A stretch of 64,000 nucleotides of DNA, taken from Fremontodendron californicum. Lineage: Eukaryota > Streptophyta > Magnoliopsida > Malvales > Malvaceae. A model generated the notes under the pieces. The model was given only the letters and a program-made list of their open reading frames with translations, was not told the origin of the DNA and made no database searches. Shown piece by piece: positions 10,730 to 20,284 of this stretch. The position numbers were made by a program, and so were the translations under genes. The stretch's first letter is position 1, and each line of letters opens with the position of its first letter. Location of the stretch: positions 18,837,001 to 18,901,000 of the forward strand of contig JAULJL010000028.1 in NCBI GenBank assembly GCA_030761205.1, written 5' to 3'.

Positions 10730-11668
10730 ATGGAATTAAGCAATCTAACACTTGAAGAGTTGGTGGCATACATTAACATGGAGAATCAACAAGCCAATCT
10801 CACTTCTTCAGTTCAACAATTGGCCATGGGAGGATGTCAAGGCCATCAATGGTTCCAAGACCAACTGCATGATCATTACTCCAACACTTACCATGAGGGA
10901 TGGTGGGATCATACTAATTATGGCTACTCGAAAAATTACCAAGAAGTAGATCTTTATGCCAATTACACTCATCCATCTAGCTTCAATCAATCATGGTCTC
11001 AAGAACCAGATCTTTTTCAACCACCACTTATGACTCAAAACTCAGGTACTTCTTTAGAAGATCTTGTATATTCTCTTGTTACTGATACTTTGCAATTTCA
11101 ACAGGAAACAAGGGCAAGCATCCAGAGTTTGGAAAGGCAAATGAGCCTATTGGCTAGTAGTATGGTGGGATGGGTAGCACAAAGATCTGAAGAACTCCCA
11201 GCCCAAACGATGGTTAACCCAAAGGAGAATGCTACTATTGTGACCTTGAAGAATGAGGAACAAGATGAGGATGAAACAAAATTAGAGATGGATTCTATTC
11301 TTGAGGATAATGAAGCCAAAGATCCAAATAAGAGTATTTCGGCACCTGAGGTAACGTTTAAGGTTTCACTTTTTACTAATGTTTCTTCTCCACCTTTTCC
11401 TAGTAGATTTGCAAAGTTCAAGGAGGAAGAACATGAACAACACATGCCGGAAACCTTAAACAACTTGTTTGTGGAGGTCATTCAACAAGTATCAAAATAT
11501 GCTCCATTCCTCGATGACATATGCACCACAAAGGATGATGGAATAATACTTGTAATGGAGAATGCATCCACTGTTGTGCAAAGAAAGTTTCCTCTCAAAC
11601 GCATAAATTTGGGAAATTTCATGTATGAGCCTAACAAGCCTAAAAAGCCAAGAAGGGGAATTGGCTAG
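10730..11668 (+). CDS. Short gag protein of E3 (312 aa)
   Basis: A complete frame of 312 codons after a leader of nearly pure A (10708-10729). I chose the ATG at 10730 because MELSNLTLEELVA is shared by all copies; an upstream in-frame ATG at 10685 would encode a Lys run. It aligns in order with the C-terminal part of the E7 Gag: VQQLA before the zinc knuckle, then (knuckle deleted) the NTYHEGWWDHTNYGY region, QNSGTSLEDLV, a predicted coiled-coil stretch, and SRFAKFKEEEHEQ. It ends PKKPRRGIG before protease would begin. An acidic insert (EEQDEDETKLEMDS) is absent from the E7 Gag. No capsid, zinc knuckle or protease. Role unknown; packaging help or interaction with full Gag is possible. Confidence 0.8.
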   Translation: MELSNLTLEELVAYINMENQQANLTSSVQQLAMGGCQGHQWFQDQLHDHYSNTYHEGWWDHTNYGYSKNYQEVDLYANYTHPSSFNQSWSQEPDLFQPPLMTQNSGTSLEDLVYSLVTDTLQFQQETRASIQSLERQMSLLASSMVGWVAQRSEELPAQTMVNPKENATIVTLKNEEQDEDETKLEMDSILEDNEAKDPNKSISAPEVTFKVSLFTNVSSPPFPSRFAKFKEEEHEQHMPETLNNLFVEVIQQVSKYAPFLDDICTTKDDGIILVMENASTVVQRKFPLKRINLGNFMYEPNKPKKPRRGIG

Positions 11669-11817
11669 GCTGAAAACAATCAATCAAGTGCTAATTGGGG
11701 GAGGCAGCCTAATTAGTGAAAGCATTGCCAAACTACCATCCTCAGATTTGCTCTCTTTTTCTTTATCTTTTTCTTATTATTTTTTTTTTGCTAATAGTGT
11801 TTAGTGTTTCTAAGTTC

Positions 11818-11947
11818 ATTTAGGCTGCATAAGTTTATTTTGTTTATTAGTTCTTTTCACTTACACATGATTCTTTCATTTGGGATTAATAGCATTACAT
11901 TAATGACAATGTAAGAATTATGTGTGGGGGGAAGAATTTAGGATTTT
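11818..11947 (+). repeat. Upstream copy of the direct repeat flanking the cargo (E3)
   Basis: About 130 bp, similar to 30045-30215 beyond LOG. It contains stem-loop TTACATTAATGACAATGTAA followed by a polypurine-like TGTGTGGGGGGAAG. The two copies bracket the CRP-LOG cassette. Confidence 0.75.
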
Positions 11948-12047
11948 ATTTAGAGTGTTTTGTTTTTGTGTCTTTTTATGTTGTTTTTCTTTCTGATCCT
12001 TGTTTTGAAAATAACTAGATGTAAATATAATTTTTTTTTTAACCCCG

Positions 12048-12164
12048 GTTAAATGGCGGATAATGGTACTCCGTGATTATTTAAGTCGGTTCCATCAGCT
12101 ACCCACAAAACTGATATTGTATATAAATTTCTCTTTCAATTTCTCTTTCATTTTTTTTTTCAGG
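12048..12164 (+). promoter_or_regulatory. Possible cargo promoter / splice acceptor before CRP (E3)
   Basis: It contains a near-palindrome (AACCCCGGTT core), a short stem (CGGTACTCCG), TATATAAA near 12120-12127 and a pyrimidine run ending TTTCAG one base before the CRP ATG. This can be read as a TATA promoter or as a 3' splice site for an env-like spliced message; the sequence alone cannot decide. Confidence 0.4.
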
Positions 12165-12320
12165 ATGGATGATATTCTCACAAGATTGCAGAAACGATTT
12201 CCTCCTTTTCCTCGAAATATTTTACTGAAGCTTTACCAAGTTCGATTTGAAAGATTAAGAATGCTTATGCACAAAGGGATTCCTGAAGACATACGTTGGA
12301 TAATTGAAGCCAAGGTACGT
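12165..12320 (+). pseudogene. CRP (viral cysteine-rich NABP-like), E3, first 52 codons
   Basis: The N-terminal part of the cysteine-rich cargo protein, starting MDDILTRLQKRFPPFP. It is cut after codon 52 by insertion of E4; the remainder is at 28401-28781, colinear apart from the TACGT duplication. CAAG|GTACGT at the break also has the form of a strong 5' splice site. The break makes this copy non-functional. For family assignment see the E4 copy. Confidence 0.75.
12316..12320. repeat. Target-site duplication TACGT of E4
   Basis: TACGT at 12316-12320 and 28396-28400 flank E4 exactly, inside the CRP frame of E3. Confidence 0.93.
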
Positions 12321-14205
12321 TGATGCACCCAAAAGAGTGTATCTTATTTAACCTTGCACTAAAAAGATCAATTGTAAGTATAGTAGTTAGCAAGGGTCGA
12401 GTCCTCAGGGATTGGGTTTTAGTCTATGAGTTATTAGTTTATAACTTACGTTCAAAGAAAACAATAAAAGAAAAGGGGTTTTTGAAGCCAGATTTAAACT
12501 AAAGTAAATAATAAGAATAAGATGCAAGGCGGTATAACCAGCCAATAAAAATATATATACTAAATTAGGCGGTATAACCAGCCAATAAAAATATATATAC
12601 TAAATTAGGCGGTATAACCAGCCAATAAAAATAAAACAAAGTTAATATACAAATTAGGCGGTATAACCAGCCAATAAAAATAAATATACTTTTAAAAATA
12701 AGCAAACTAGAAAAGTAAGAAAACAAGTAAGTAAGAAGAATCAAATATGAAAAATATGGTTAAGGTTTCATTCTCCACCACTAGACATCATTAAGAATCA
12801 ATTTCAGATCTATCAATATCAACCAACTATCAAAGTTAACAACCGTAGATAACAACAAGCTCTGTTACCCCAATCTTTCCTTAGTTTGTCGTTAAATAGA
12901 ACAAGCTCTCTATTTAATCTCTAACCATTAAACAACCTAGAATAAGCTCTCTGAATTCAATTTAATGGCAGCTTTATGATGAGAAAGATAGGTTGATCTA
13001 AGCAACAAACACATAAGCTCGGATTGTTCAACTTAGGTTATGTTCCACTTTGCAATTATTGAAAACTTGACCATAATCATTAATCACAAATTGCCACTTA
13101 TGAATAGGAAATCAAGACAATTACACGGATCAAGACTCCTAAACTAGCAATAGATAATTATCAAGATCTATCTAGTTGTACACCTAAATAAATCAAGACA
13201 ACATCATGAACAATTCTTGTAGAAGAACATAAGCAACTTTGATAGAAAATTAATGATAGATAGAATCTGAAAATCAATCACAAAACATGTCTAGGGCTTT
13301 GAAATCACCCTTAACCAAATAGAAGTTTAGCCTAGCATAGGCATTATAAACATAAAATTAAATAGAATCTAAGAAGAAAATAAAAGAAAGAAAGAAGAAG
13401 AAGAAGAATATTAATTATCCAACCTCTTGCTCTTTCTAAAGAAAAAGAAAACTAGAGAAAAGAAAGAAGAAGAAAACTTAGAGAATTTTATTACAATGGC
13501 TAATATCCTACCTATGTACAATATGATCCCCTACAATCATCCAAGGCCCTCTATTTATACACATTTTGGAGGGCTAAATGACAAGAGACAAGCTTTACAA
13601 ATTTCAAAGGTAGGTATAATAGGTGGGTGCATTTTTCTAACAATTTTCGTCATATTGTATGCCAATTTTGATCAGCCAACTTGATGGTCGATTTTGTCAA
13701 TTTTGGAGGCCTGATCTGATCACATGGTCTTCTAGAAAAATGTTCCCCTATCAGTTACTGATCCATAGCCGTTGGAATCAGCTCATTTTCTGATGTGGAT
13801 AAGAAGATATGGGCAAAATACGAAAACAGGTCAGCACAGACGTCATTGCACATCAGCCAACTTGATGGTCCATTTCGCTAGGGAAAACGACTCCGTTTCA
13901 AGAAGTGTAAAACATGAAAAAGATAGATATGCCTCTTAACTTTGCACGGTTAAAATTTCAGCTATATTGCTTCAGTGAAACTCGAGATATAGCTGATATG
14001 GCAAAAGGTGTCGGAACTGGAACTGAACTGGATTTGCCCTTAATTCTAGTAATCTGAAATCACTCAAAGAAACTTGTGAAAAACACCAAATTACATAAAA
14101 ATATAAAAGATCATAAACACAATTAGACTAAACAATAATAACTCGTATTTGACACAAAACAATAATAAAACATAACTAAAAACTATATAATTATACGAGT
14201 TATCA
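12321..14205 (-). repeat. 3' LTR of E4 (1,885 bp)
   Basis: Plus-strand ends TGATGCACCC and ACGAGTTATCA. TATAAATA lies at 13559-13552 (minus). Four ~40-bp units at about 12530-12690, but only one 181-bp period, which explains its shorter length. Frames of 60-85 codons here are LTR shadows. Confidence 0.93.
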
Positions 14206-14242
14206 CACCCCCACACTTAGATTGTTGCTAGTCCCTAGCAAC
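14206..14242 (-). promoter_or_regulatory. Polypurine tract and stem-loop of E4
   Basis: On the minus strand, GTTGCTAGGGACTAGCAAC (perfect 8-bp stem, 14242-14224), a short spacer and AAGTGTGGGGGTG (14218-14206) touch the 3' LTR. Confidence 0.85.
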
Positions 14243-15977
14243 GACTCAATAAAAATAAAATAAGAAAATCTAATCTAATCCACTTTCGTAGGAAATTACG
14301 GTGGCACTTAGCCTGTGACACAAGCCTTTAAACCCCTAGGTGTCCCTAGTGGACGAGTTTAGTCTCGTGAGGGTTTACTAGAACGATACCCACAAACATT
14401 GAAAAACTAAAATATAAATAAACTACATATACTAAAAATATTTACTCCTAATCCTTTCAATACAAATTAGAGACAATCTTTGAACAAGTCTTATAAACTA
14501 ATCAATAGCTTAAAGAATTTCACAAAAAATCATGCTTGAATGTAAATTGTTTGAGTTAAGCCAATATTAACATAACATATTTCAATCAAAATAGTGCATA
14601 TTCAAATTTAATCTCAACTACTCACATGGGATACCCTCATGATTTTCACTCTTTAAAGTAGTGGTGAAGTGTTTACACTCAATCAATCTCATGAAAACAG
14701 TTCTACCATATTCTTGCTTGTCCACCTATTCTCCACTATTTAGATCATACAACTTCATGAATCAAGAGGTCTTTAATCAAGGTTGTAATGGGGCCAAGGG
14801 GTTTGTAATGTGATTGAAGAACAAAAGGATAAAGATATCACAAAGGTTCCAAAGAGTTCATAAAGTTTAGAGACATAATAAGATCATACAAAGAAACTTC
14901 TCAAAACTCTTTACAAGTACATAGTCACCTAGGCCGGATATTCATGTTGGGCCTTTTCTTCATTCTAAACAACTTTGTAACATCTTTTTCTTTTTCCCCA
15001 AATTCAAGAGATGATTCATATTTTTTTTTTTTTACATAGGAATGTATTTGCCAGTATTCCATTTCTTTTTTTTTTTTTTTCTCTTGACTTTTCTTTTCTT
15101 TCCCCCCCACACTTATTTCTTGTTTCTAACCCAAATTTTCAATAGATCTTCCTTGTCTTTGCAACTTGTCTCAAAACATGCTAATTCATCTTTGGAACAA
15201 AGGTAAGGATATAAGTATATTTAGGTTAGGGACAAGTTATGGTTACCAAAGAGATAGCTTATTCAATGTAGGCTCAAATTGGTTCACTAAGGGTGTGTTC
15301 TCTTGGAACATCAATAAGGGATGGCTGTTTGGCCCTGGCTAAAAATCCTAATGCCTCTATCATATTCATGTTGTCACATGCATCAATATAGTCTCAACAA
15401 GGTCTAAAGCAAGTTCTAGAGAATCATGTAATCATAAGAGCACTCAAAAAAGAAATTAGATTGATTTATATAATGCATCAATCATTATAGGCTCAAAAAC
15501 TCACAAGGATGATTATACAAGTCAGATTAAGTCTAAACATGCTTCCTTCTCAATCAACATATCATATTAACATTGGCTCATAAAAAGGTTGATATCAAGC
15601 TCAATTCTCATGAAAATCTTCTCACTAATAAATCTGTTTTAGACTTATGCAATTCATATCTCATCATAGTATTGAAAGTAACTAAAACACACTAAGTCTA
15701 AACATGCTTTTTTTTTTTGAAGAAGATTAAATCAAACTGACAAGGTATGTCTCAAGTCTCCCTTACTCAGACCTTGTTCAGAATGAATACTTCTAAATGT
15801 CTTAAAACACAACAATTTTTTTTTTTTAAATTAGCAAAATATGTCCCTTACCCCCTACTAAAATATGACATTGTCCCCAATGTCAAATTTTAAAGGTAGA
15901 ATTTAGGAGATATTACCTGCAGAGGTTGCTAACCACTTATTATAACTGAGACACAACAAGCAAAATGTTAGATAATG
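14243..15977 (-). other. Non-coding 3' tail of E4
   Basis: No supportable gene. On the minus strand just after LOG is stem-loop GACATTGGGGACAATGTC followed by TAGTAGGGGG (around 15850-15885). The downstream cargo-flanking repeat found in E3 and E5 has been deleted here (junction near 15700-15725). An internal AAGTGTGGGGG tract lies near 15100-15115. Confidence 0.75.
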
Positions 15978-16625
15978 TCACAAAGACAAAGTGCAATCCA
16001 CTCCTTGCTCGTCCATATCTCTTTTTCTTTTTCCGAGCGTTTGCGAAACAACCGTACCAGATAAACACTCATAAGCTTGGAGCTTTTTGAGTAAATCTTC
16101 AATGGTTGTAGCAGAAATTATGGTTCTCCTTGCCTCTGAAAACATGAATCCATTTTCCACAGCATTATCTAAATATGAAAGCAAATTACTAAAATAACTA
16201 TTAATATTAAGCAAACCAATGGGTTTCTTATTTGTGACCAAAGATGACCAAGAAGCCACGCAAGCTATTTCTTCCAATGTACCCAGACCTCCTGGTAGAG
16301 CAATGAATGCATCGGCAGAATGGTACATGATTGTCATCCGTTCAGGGATACTCCAGACTTGTATTTCCTTACCCAAGGTAGGTCCACAAAAATCTGTGAA
16401 TAGTTTTGGCACGATTCCTATAACTGGACTTCCTCCGGCGTGTGCTGCTGTAGCGACTGCTCCCATTAAACCCGTACTACCGCCTCCATAAATCAACTGG
16501 ATCTTTTGTTGGGCAAGTATTACTCCAACTCTTATGGCTTCATCAGCGAATATGTTATTTTTCCCTGGATAAGCACCTCCAAAGACACAAATTTTTTTAA
16601 TGCGTTGGGACGAAGTACTTTCCAT
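15978..16625 (-). CDS. LOG-type cytokinin-activating enzyme homologue (E4 cargo, 215 aa)
   Basis: The frame encodes a full-length protein of the LOG (LONELY GUY) family. Members hydrolyse cytokinin riboside 5'-monophosphate to free cytokinin and ribose 5-phosphate, usually in cytosol and nucleus. Visible: ICVFGGAYPGK near residues 12-22; YGGGSTGLMG at 46-55; IPERMTIM with the conserved Arg at 96; signature PGGLGTLEE at 111-119; PIGLLNI and a C-terminal helical region. Plant LOGs usually have Lys after that Arg; here it is Met. The tail contains KRKRD, a possible nuclear signal. There are no introns, whereas plant LOG genes have several. An in-frame upstream ATG at 16679 would add 18 mostly basic residues; 16625 is preferred because it is conserved. 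Activity is inferred from family motifs, not shown. Confidence 0.85.
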   Translation of the reverse strand: MESTSSQRIKKICVFGGAYPGKNNIFADEAIRVGVILAQQKIQLIYGGGSTGLMGAVATAAHAGGSPVIGIVPKLFTDFCGPTLGKEIQVWSIPERMTIMYHSADAFIALPGGLGTLEEIACVASWSSLVTNKKPIGLLNINSYFSNLLSYLDNAVENGFMFSEARRTIISATTIEDLLKKLQAYECLSGTVVSQTLGKRKRDMDEQGVDCTLSL

Positions 16626-17005
16626 TTTTTTTCTTTTTTTTTTCTTTTTTTTCGAGTGCCTGAAAGAGAATGAGTACATGGTGTAATATATAGAGGACTG
16701 AGTAGTGAATCAGACAAGAGTAATAATGTCGCCGAAAGTGTATCTGACCTGTCAGAAGAAAATGTTAACCTAACAAAAGATTTTTGCGTGATTTCAGGAA
16801 GAAAATCAAAAAGAGAAGAAAAATCAACCGTAAAAGACCAATAAAAAAAAAAACGAGAATAATTACACAAATCGAACAACACGTAAATTAAACTGAAATG
16901 AAGTTATTGCAAATCAAACCAAAAGCTGAGAAGATATTTATTGTAGTTGTGATTGTGGCTCACATCTTCCTCTGGTTTTACGTCCAGAAACGGCTTAAAC
17001 GCCTT

Positions 17006-17542
17006 CTATGAGTCGAGGATATGCTTCCCATCCAGTTTTCTTACAAGCTGGCAAACAGGGTCTTTTAACATCAGATTCCCAAGATGTTGCCATTCCCTTT
17101 GGAATTGCGGCCATAAATCAAAAATTTCTCTTTGTACGTCTCCACTAGGATGCGTCTCAAGAGAAAGTTGGATATTACCCAAATTCTCCTTACTCAGTCC
17201 ATCCTTAATGAATTCAATTTTATCATCTCGATTAGAGGACGGAATCCCAATAGAACGACATTTACCATTACACGTCCATCGTGCACATTTGTGGCAATTT
17301 GAACTCATGCGCTTTGCTCGTCGCTTCTTTGCAAAAGTGCTTCTACCTGTACCTGGTAAATGCAAAACAGGAAGATATTCATCTTCACGTACCTTGGCTT
17401 CAATTATCCAACGTATGTCTGCAGGAATCCCTTTGTGCATAAGCATTCTTAATCTTTCAAATCGAACTTGGTAAAGCTTCAGTAAAATATTTCGAGGAAA
17501 AGGAGGAAATCGTTTCTGCAATCTTGTGAGAATATCATCCAT
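17006..17542 (-). CDS. CRP: viral nucleic-acid-binding-like cysteine-rich protein (E4 cargo, 178 aa)
   Basis: Intact 178-aa frame. The core TGRSTFAKKRRAKRM (about 65-79) followed by Cys 83, 86, 91 and 95 (C-x2-C-x4-C-x3-C) and then SSNRDDKIEFIKDG resembles the basic, zinc-finger-like nucleic-acid-binding proteins of carlaviruses and vitiviruses. These bind RNA/DNA and in several cases suppress RNA silencing. The segment before it (MHKGIPADIRWIIEAK) also has a counterpart there. The C-terminal 60 residues are unassigned. No signal peptide or membrane segment, so it is not an env. I infer capture from an RNA virus; a host zinc-finger origin is the alternative. It is immediately upstream of LOG in the same orientation. 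Confidence 0.65.
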   Translation of the reverse strand: MDDILTRLQKRFPPFPRNILLKLYQVRFERLRMLMHKGIPADIRWIIEAKVREDEYLPVLHLPGTGRSTFAKKRRAKRMSSNCHKCARWTCNGKCRSIGIPSSNRDDKIEFIKDGLSKENLGNIQLSLETHPSGDVQREIFDLWPQFQREWQHLGNLMLKDPVCQLVRKLDGKHILDS

Positions 17543-18074
17543 CCTGAAAAAAAAATGAAAGAGAAATTGAAAGAGAAATTTATATACAATATCAGTTTTG
17601 TGGGTAGCTGATGGAACCGATTTAAATAATCATGGAGTACCGTTATCCGCCATTTAACCGGGGTTAAAAAAATAAAAATTATATTTACATCTAGTTATTT
17701 TCAAAACAAGGATCAAAAAAAAAAAACAACATAAAAAGACTCAAAAATAAAACACTCTAAATAAAATCCTAAATTCTTTCCCCCACACATAATTCTTACA
17801 TTGTCATTAATGTAATGCTATTATCCCCCAATGCAAGAATTATATGTAAGAGAAAAGAACTATTAAACAAAAGAAACTTATGCAGCCTAAATGAACTTAA
17901 AAACAGTAAACACAATTAACAAAGAAACATAAGAAATAAAAATAAAAACAATAAAAATAATAAAAGGAAAAGGAAAAGAAAGAGAAAGCAAATCTGAATA
18001 TGGAAGGTTGGCAATTTCATCTTTAATTGGCTGCCTTCCCAATTTAACACTTGAGGTAGTATTTTGAATCTAAC
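17543..18074 (-). other. Spacer upstream of CRP in E4
   Basis: Contains (minus strand) the upstream cargo-flanking repeat with TTACATTAATGACAATGTAA and a purine tract, the near-palindrome with AACCCCGGTT, and TATATAAA before CRP. It ends at the last codons of short gag, where E5 inserted. Confidence 0.75.
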
Positions 18075-20133
18075 TGATAACTCGTATAATTATATAGTTT
18101 TTTAGTTATGTTTTATTATTGTTTTGTGTCAAATACGAGTTATTATTGTTTAGTCCTAATTGTGTTTATGATCTTTTATATTTTTATGTAATTTGGTGTT
18201 TTTCACAAGTTTCTTTGAGTGATTTCAGATTACTAGAATTAAGGGCAAATCCACTTCAGTTCCAGTTCCGACACATTTTGCCATATCAGCTATATCTGGA
18301 GTTTCACTGAAGCAATAAGGCTGAAATTTGTAGCCGTGCAAAAGCTAAGAGGCATATCTATCTTTTTCATGTTTTATACTTCTCGAAACGGAGTCGTTTT
18401 CCCTAGCGAAATCGACCCATCAAGTTGGCTGATGTGCAATGACGTCTGTGCTGACCTGTTTTCGTATTTTGCCCATATCTGCTTATCCACATCAGCAAAT
18501 GAGCTGATTCCTATGGCTATGGATCCGTAACTGATACGGGGAACCTTTGTCTAGAAGACCATATGATCAGATCAGGGCCTCTAATATTGACGAAATCGAC
18601 CATCAAGTTGGCTGATGTGCAATGACGGTCTGTGCTGACATGTTTTCGTATTTTGCCTATATCTGCTTATCCACATCAGCAAATGAGCGGATTCCAACGG
18701 CTATGGATCCGTAACTGATAGGGGAACCTTTTTCTGGAAGACCATGTGATCAGATCAGGCCTCCAACATTGACGAAATCGACCATCAAGTTGGCTGATCA
18801 AAATTGTCATACAATATGACGAAAATTGTTAGAGAAAATTCACCCACCTATTATACCTACCTTTGAAATTTGTAAAGCTTGTCTCTTGTCATTTAGCCTT
18901 CCAAAATGTGTATAAATAGAGGGCCTTGGATGGTTGTAGAGGATCATATTGTACATTGGTTAGGATATTTAGCCATTGTAATAAAATTCTCTAAGTTTTC
19001 TTCTTCTTTCTTTTCTCTAGTTTTCTTTTTCTTTAGAAAGGGCAAGAGGTTGGATAATTAATATTCTTCTTCTTCTTCTTTCTTTCTTTTATTTTCTTCT
19101 TAGATTCTATTTAATTTTATGTTTATAATGCCTACGCTAGGCTAAACTTCTATTTGGTTAAGGGTGATTTCAAAGCCCTAGACATGTTTTGTGATTGATT
19201 TTCAGATTCTATCTATCATTAATTTTCTATCAAAGTTGCTTATGTTCTTCTACAAGAATTGTTCATGATGTTGTCTTGATTTGTTTAGGTGTACAACTAG
19301 ATAGATCTTGATAATTATCTATTGCTAGTTTAGGAGTCTTGATCCGTGTAATTGTCTTGATTTCCTATTCATAAGTGGCAATTTGTGATTAATGATTATG
19401 GTCAAGTTTTCAATAATTGCAAAGTGGAACATAACCTAAGTTGAACATCCGAGCTTATGTGTTTGTTGCTTAGATCAACCTATCTTTCTCTTCATAAAGC
19501 TGCCATTAAATTGAATTTAGAGAGCTTATTCTAGGTTGTTTAATGGTTAGAGATTAAATAGAGAGCTTGTTCTATTTAACGACAAACTAAGGAAAGATTG
19601 GGGTAACAAAGCTTGTTGTTATCTACGGTTGTTAACTTTGATAGTTGGTTGATATTGATAGATCTGAAATTGATTCTTAATGATGTCTAGTGGTGGAGAA
19701 TGAAACCTTAACCATATTTTTCATATTTGATTCTTCTTACTTACTTGTTTTCTTACTTTTAGTTTGCTTATTTTTTATATTTATTTTTATTGGCTGGTTA
19801 TACCGCCTAATTTAGTATATATATTTTTATTGGCTGGTTATACCGCCTAATTTACTATATATATTTTATTGGCTGGTTATACCGCCTAATTTAGTATATA
19901 TATTTTTATTGGCTGGTTATACCGCCTTGCATCTTATTCTTATTATTTACTTTAGTTTAAATCTGGCTTCAAAAAACCCTTTTCTTTTATTGTTTTCTTT
20001 GAACGTAAGTTATAAACTATTAACTTATAAACTAAAACCCAATCCCTGAGGACTCGACCCTTGCTAACTACTATACTTACAATTGATCTTTTTAGTGCAA
20101 GGTTAAATAAGATACACTCTTTTGGGTGCATCA
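18075..20133 (+). repeat. 5' LTR of E5 (2,059 bp)
   Basis: TGATAACTCG to GGGTGCATCA, with two 181-bp periods, TATAAATA at 18911-18918 and four ~40-bp units. Relative to its own 3' LTR it has many single-base homopolymer differences (for example near 18153, 18345, 18413, 18537, 18577 and 18627). Confidence 0.92.
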
Positions 20134-20139
20134 AATTTT

Positions 20140-20157
20140 TGGCGCCGTTGCCGGGGA
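20140..20157 (+). other. Primer binding site, tRNA-Asp type (E5)
   Basis: TGGCGCCGTTGCCGGGGA, 6 nt after the 5' LTR. Confidence 0.92.
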
Positions 20158-20284
20158 TTGTTTTCTTTAGTTTATTTGTTACTTGGTTTATTCTTATTTT
20201 CAGTTCTAATGAGTTTTATTTTCTTGTACATACGGGTTTTTCTGATCAAATTTTGAAAAAAAAAAATAAAAAAAAAAAAAAACG

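Noticed and set aside
11098..11481. 127-codon frame opposite short gag, also at 35980-36363 and 59185-59568
   Set aside because: Antisense shadow; Ser-rich because short gag is Glu/Asp/Lys-rich.
13427..13684. 85-codon frame MLFLKKKKTREK..., also at 27617-27874, 57370-57564 and 62676-62870
   Set aside because: Lies wholly within LTRs across the TATA/R region and has no family features.
16219..16491. 90-codon frame opposite LOG, also at 22771-23043, 29291-29563 and 47219-47491
   Set aside because: Antisense shadow of LOG; present wherever LOG is.
15978..16625. LOG as an ordinary host gene interrupted by transposons
   Set aside because: The same gene with the same flanks occurs in four elements inside their LTR boundaries and has no introns.
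16953..17474. 173-codon frame opposite CRP, also at 21804-22325, 28373-28834 and 47932-48453
   Set aside because: Antisense shadow of the CRP frame, without its own features.
17006..17542. CRP as an Athila env-like gene
   Set aside because: No signal peptide or membrane segment; the protein is basic with a cysteine cluster.
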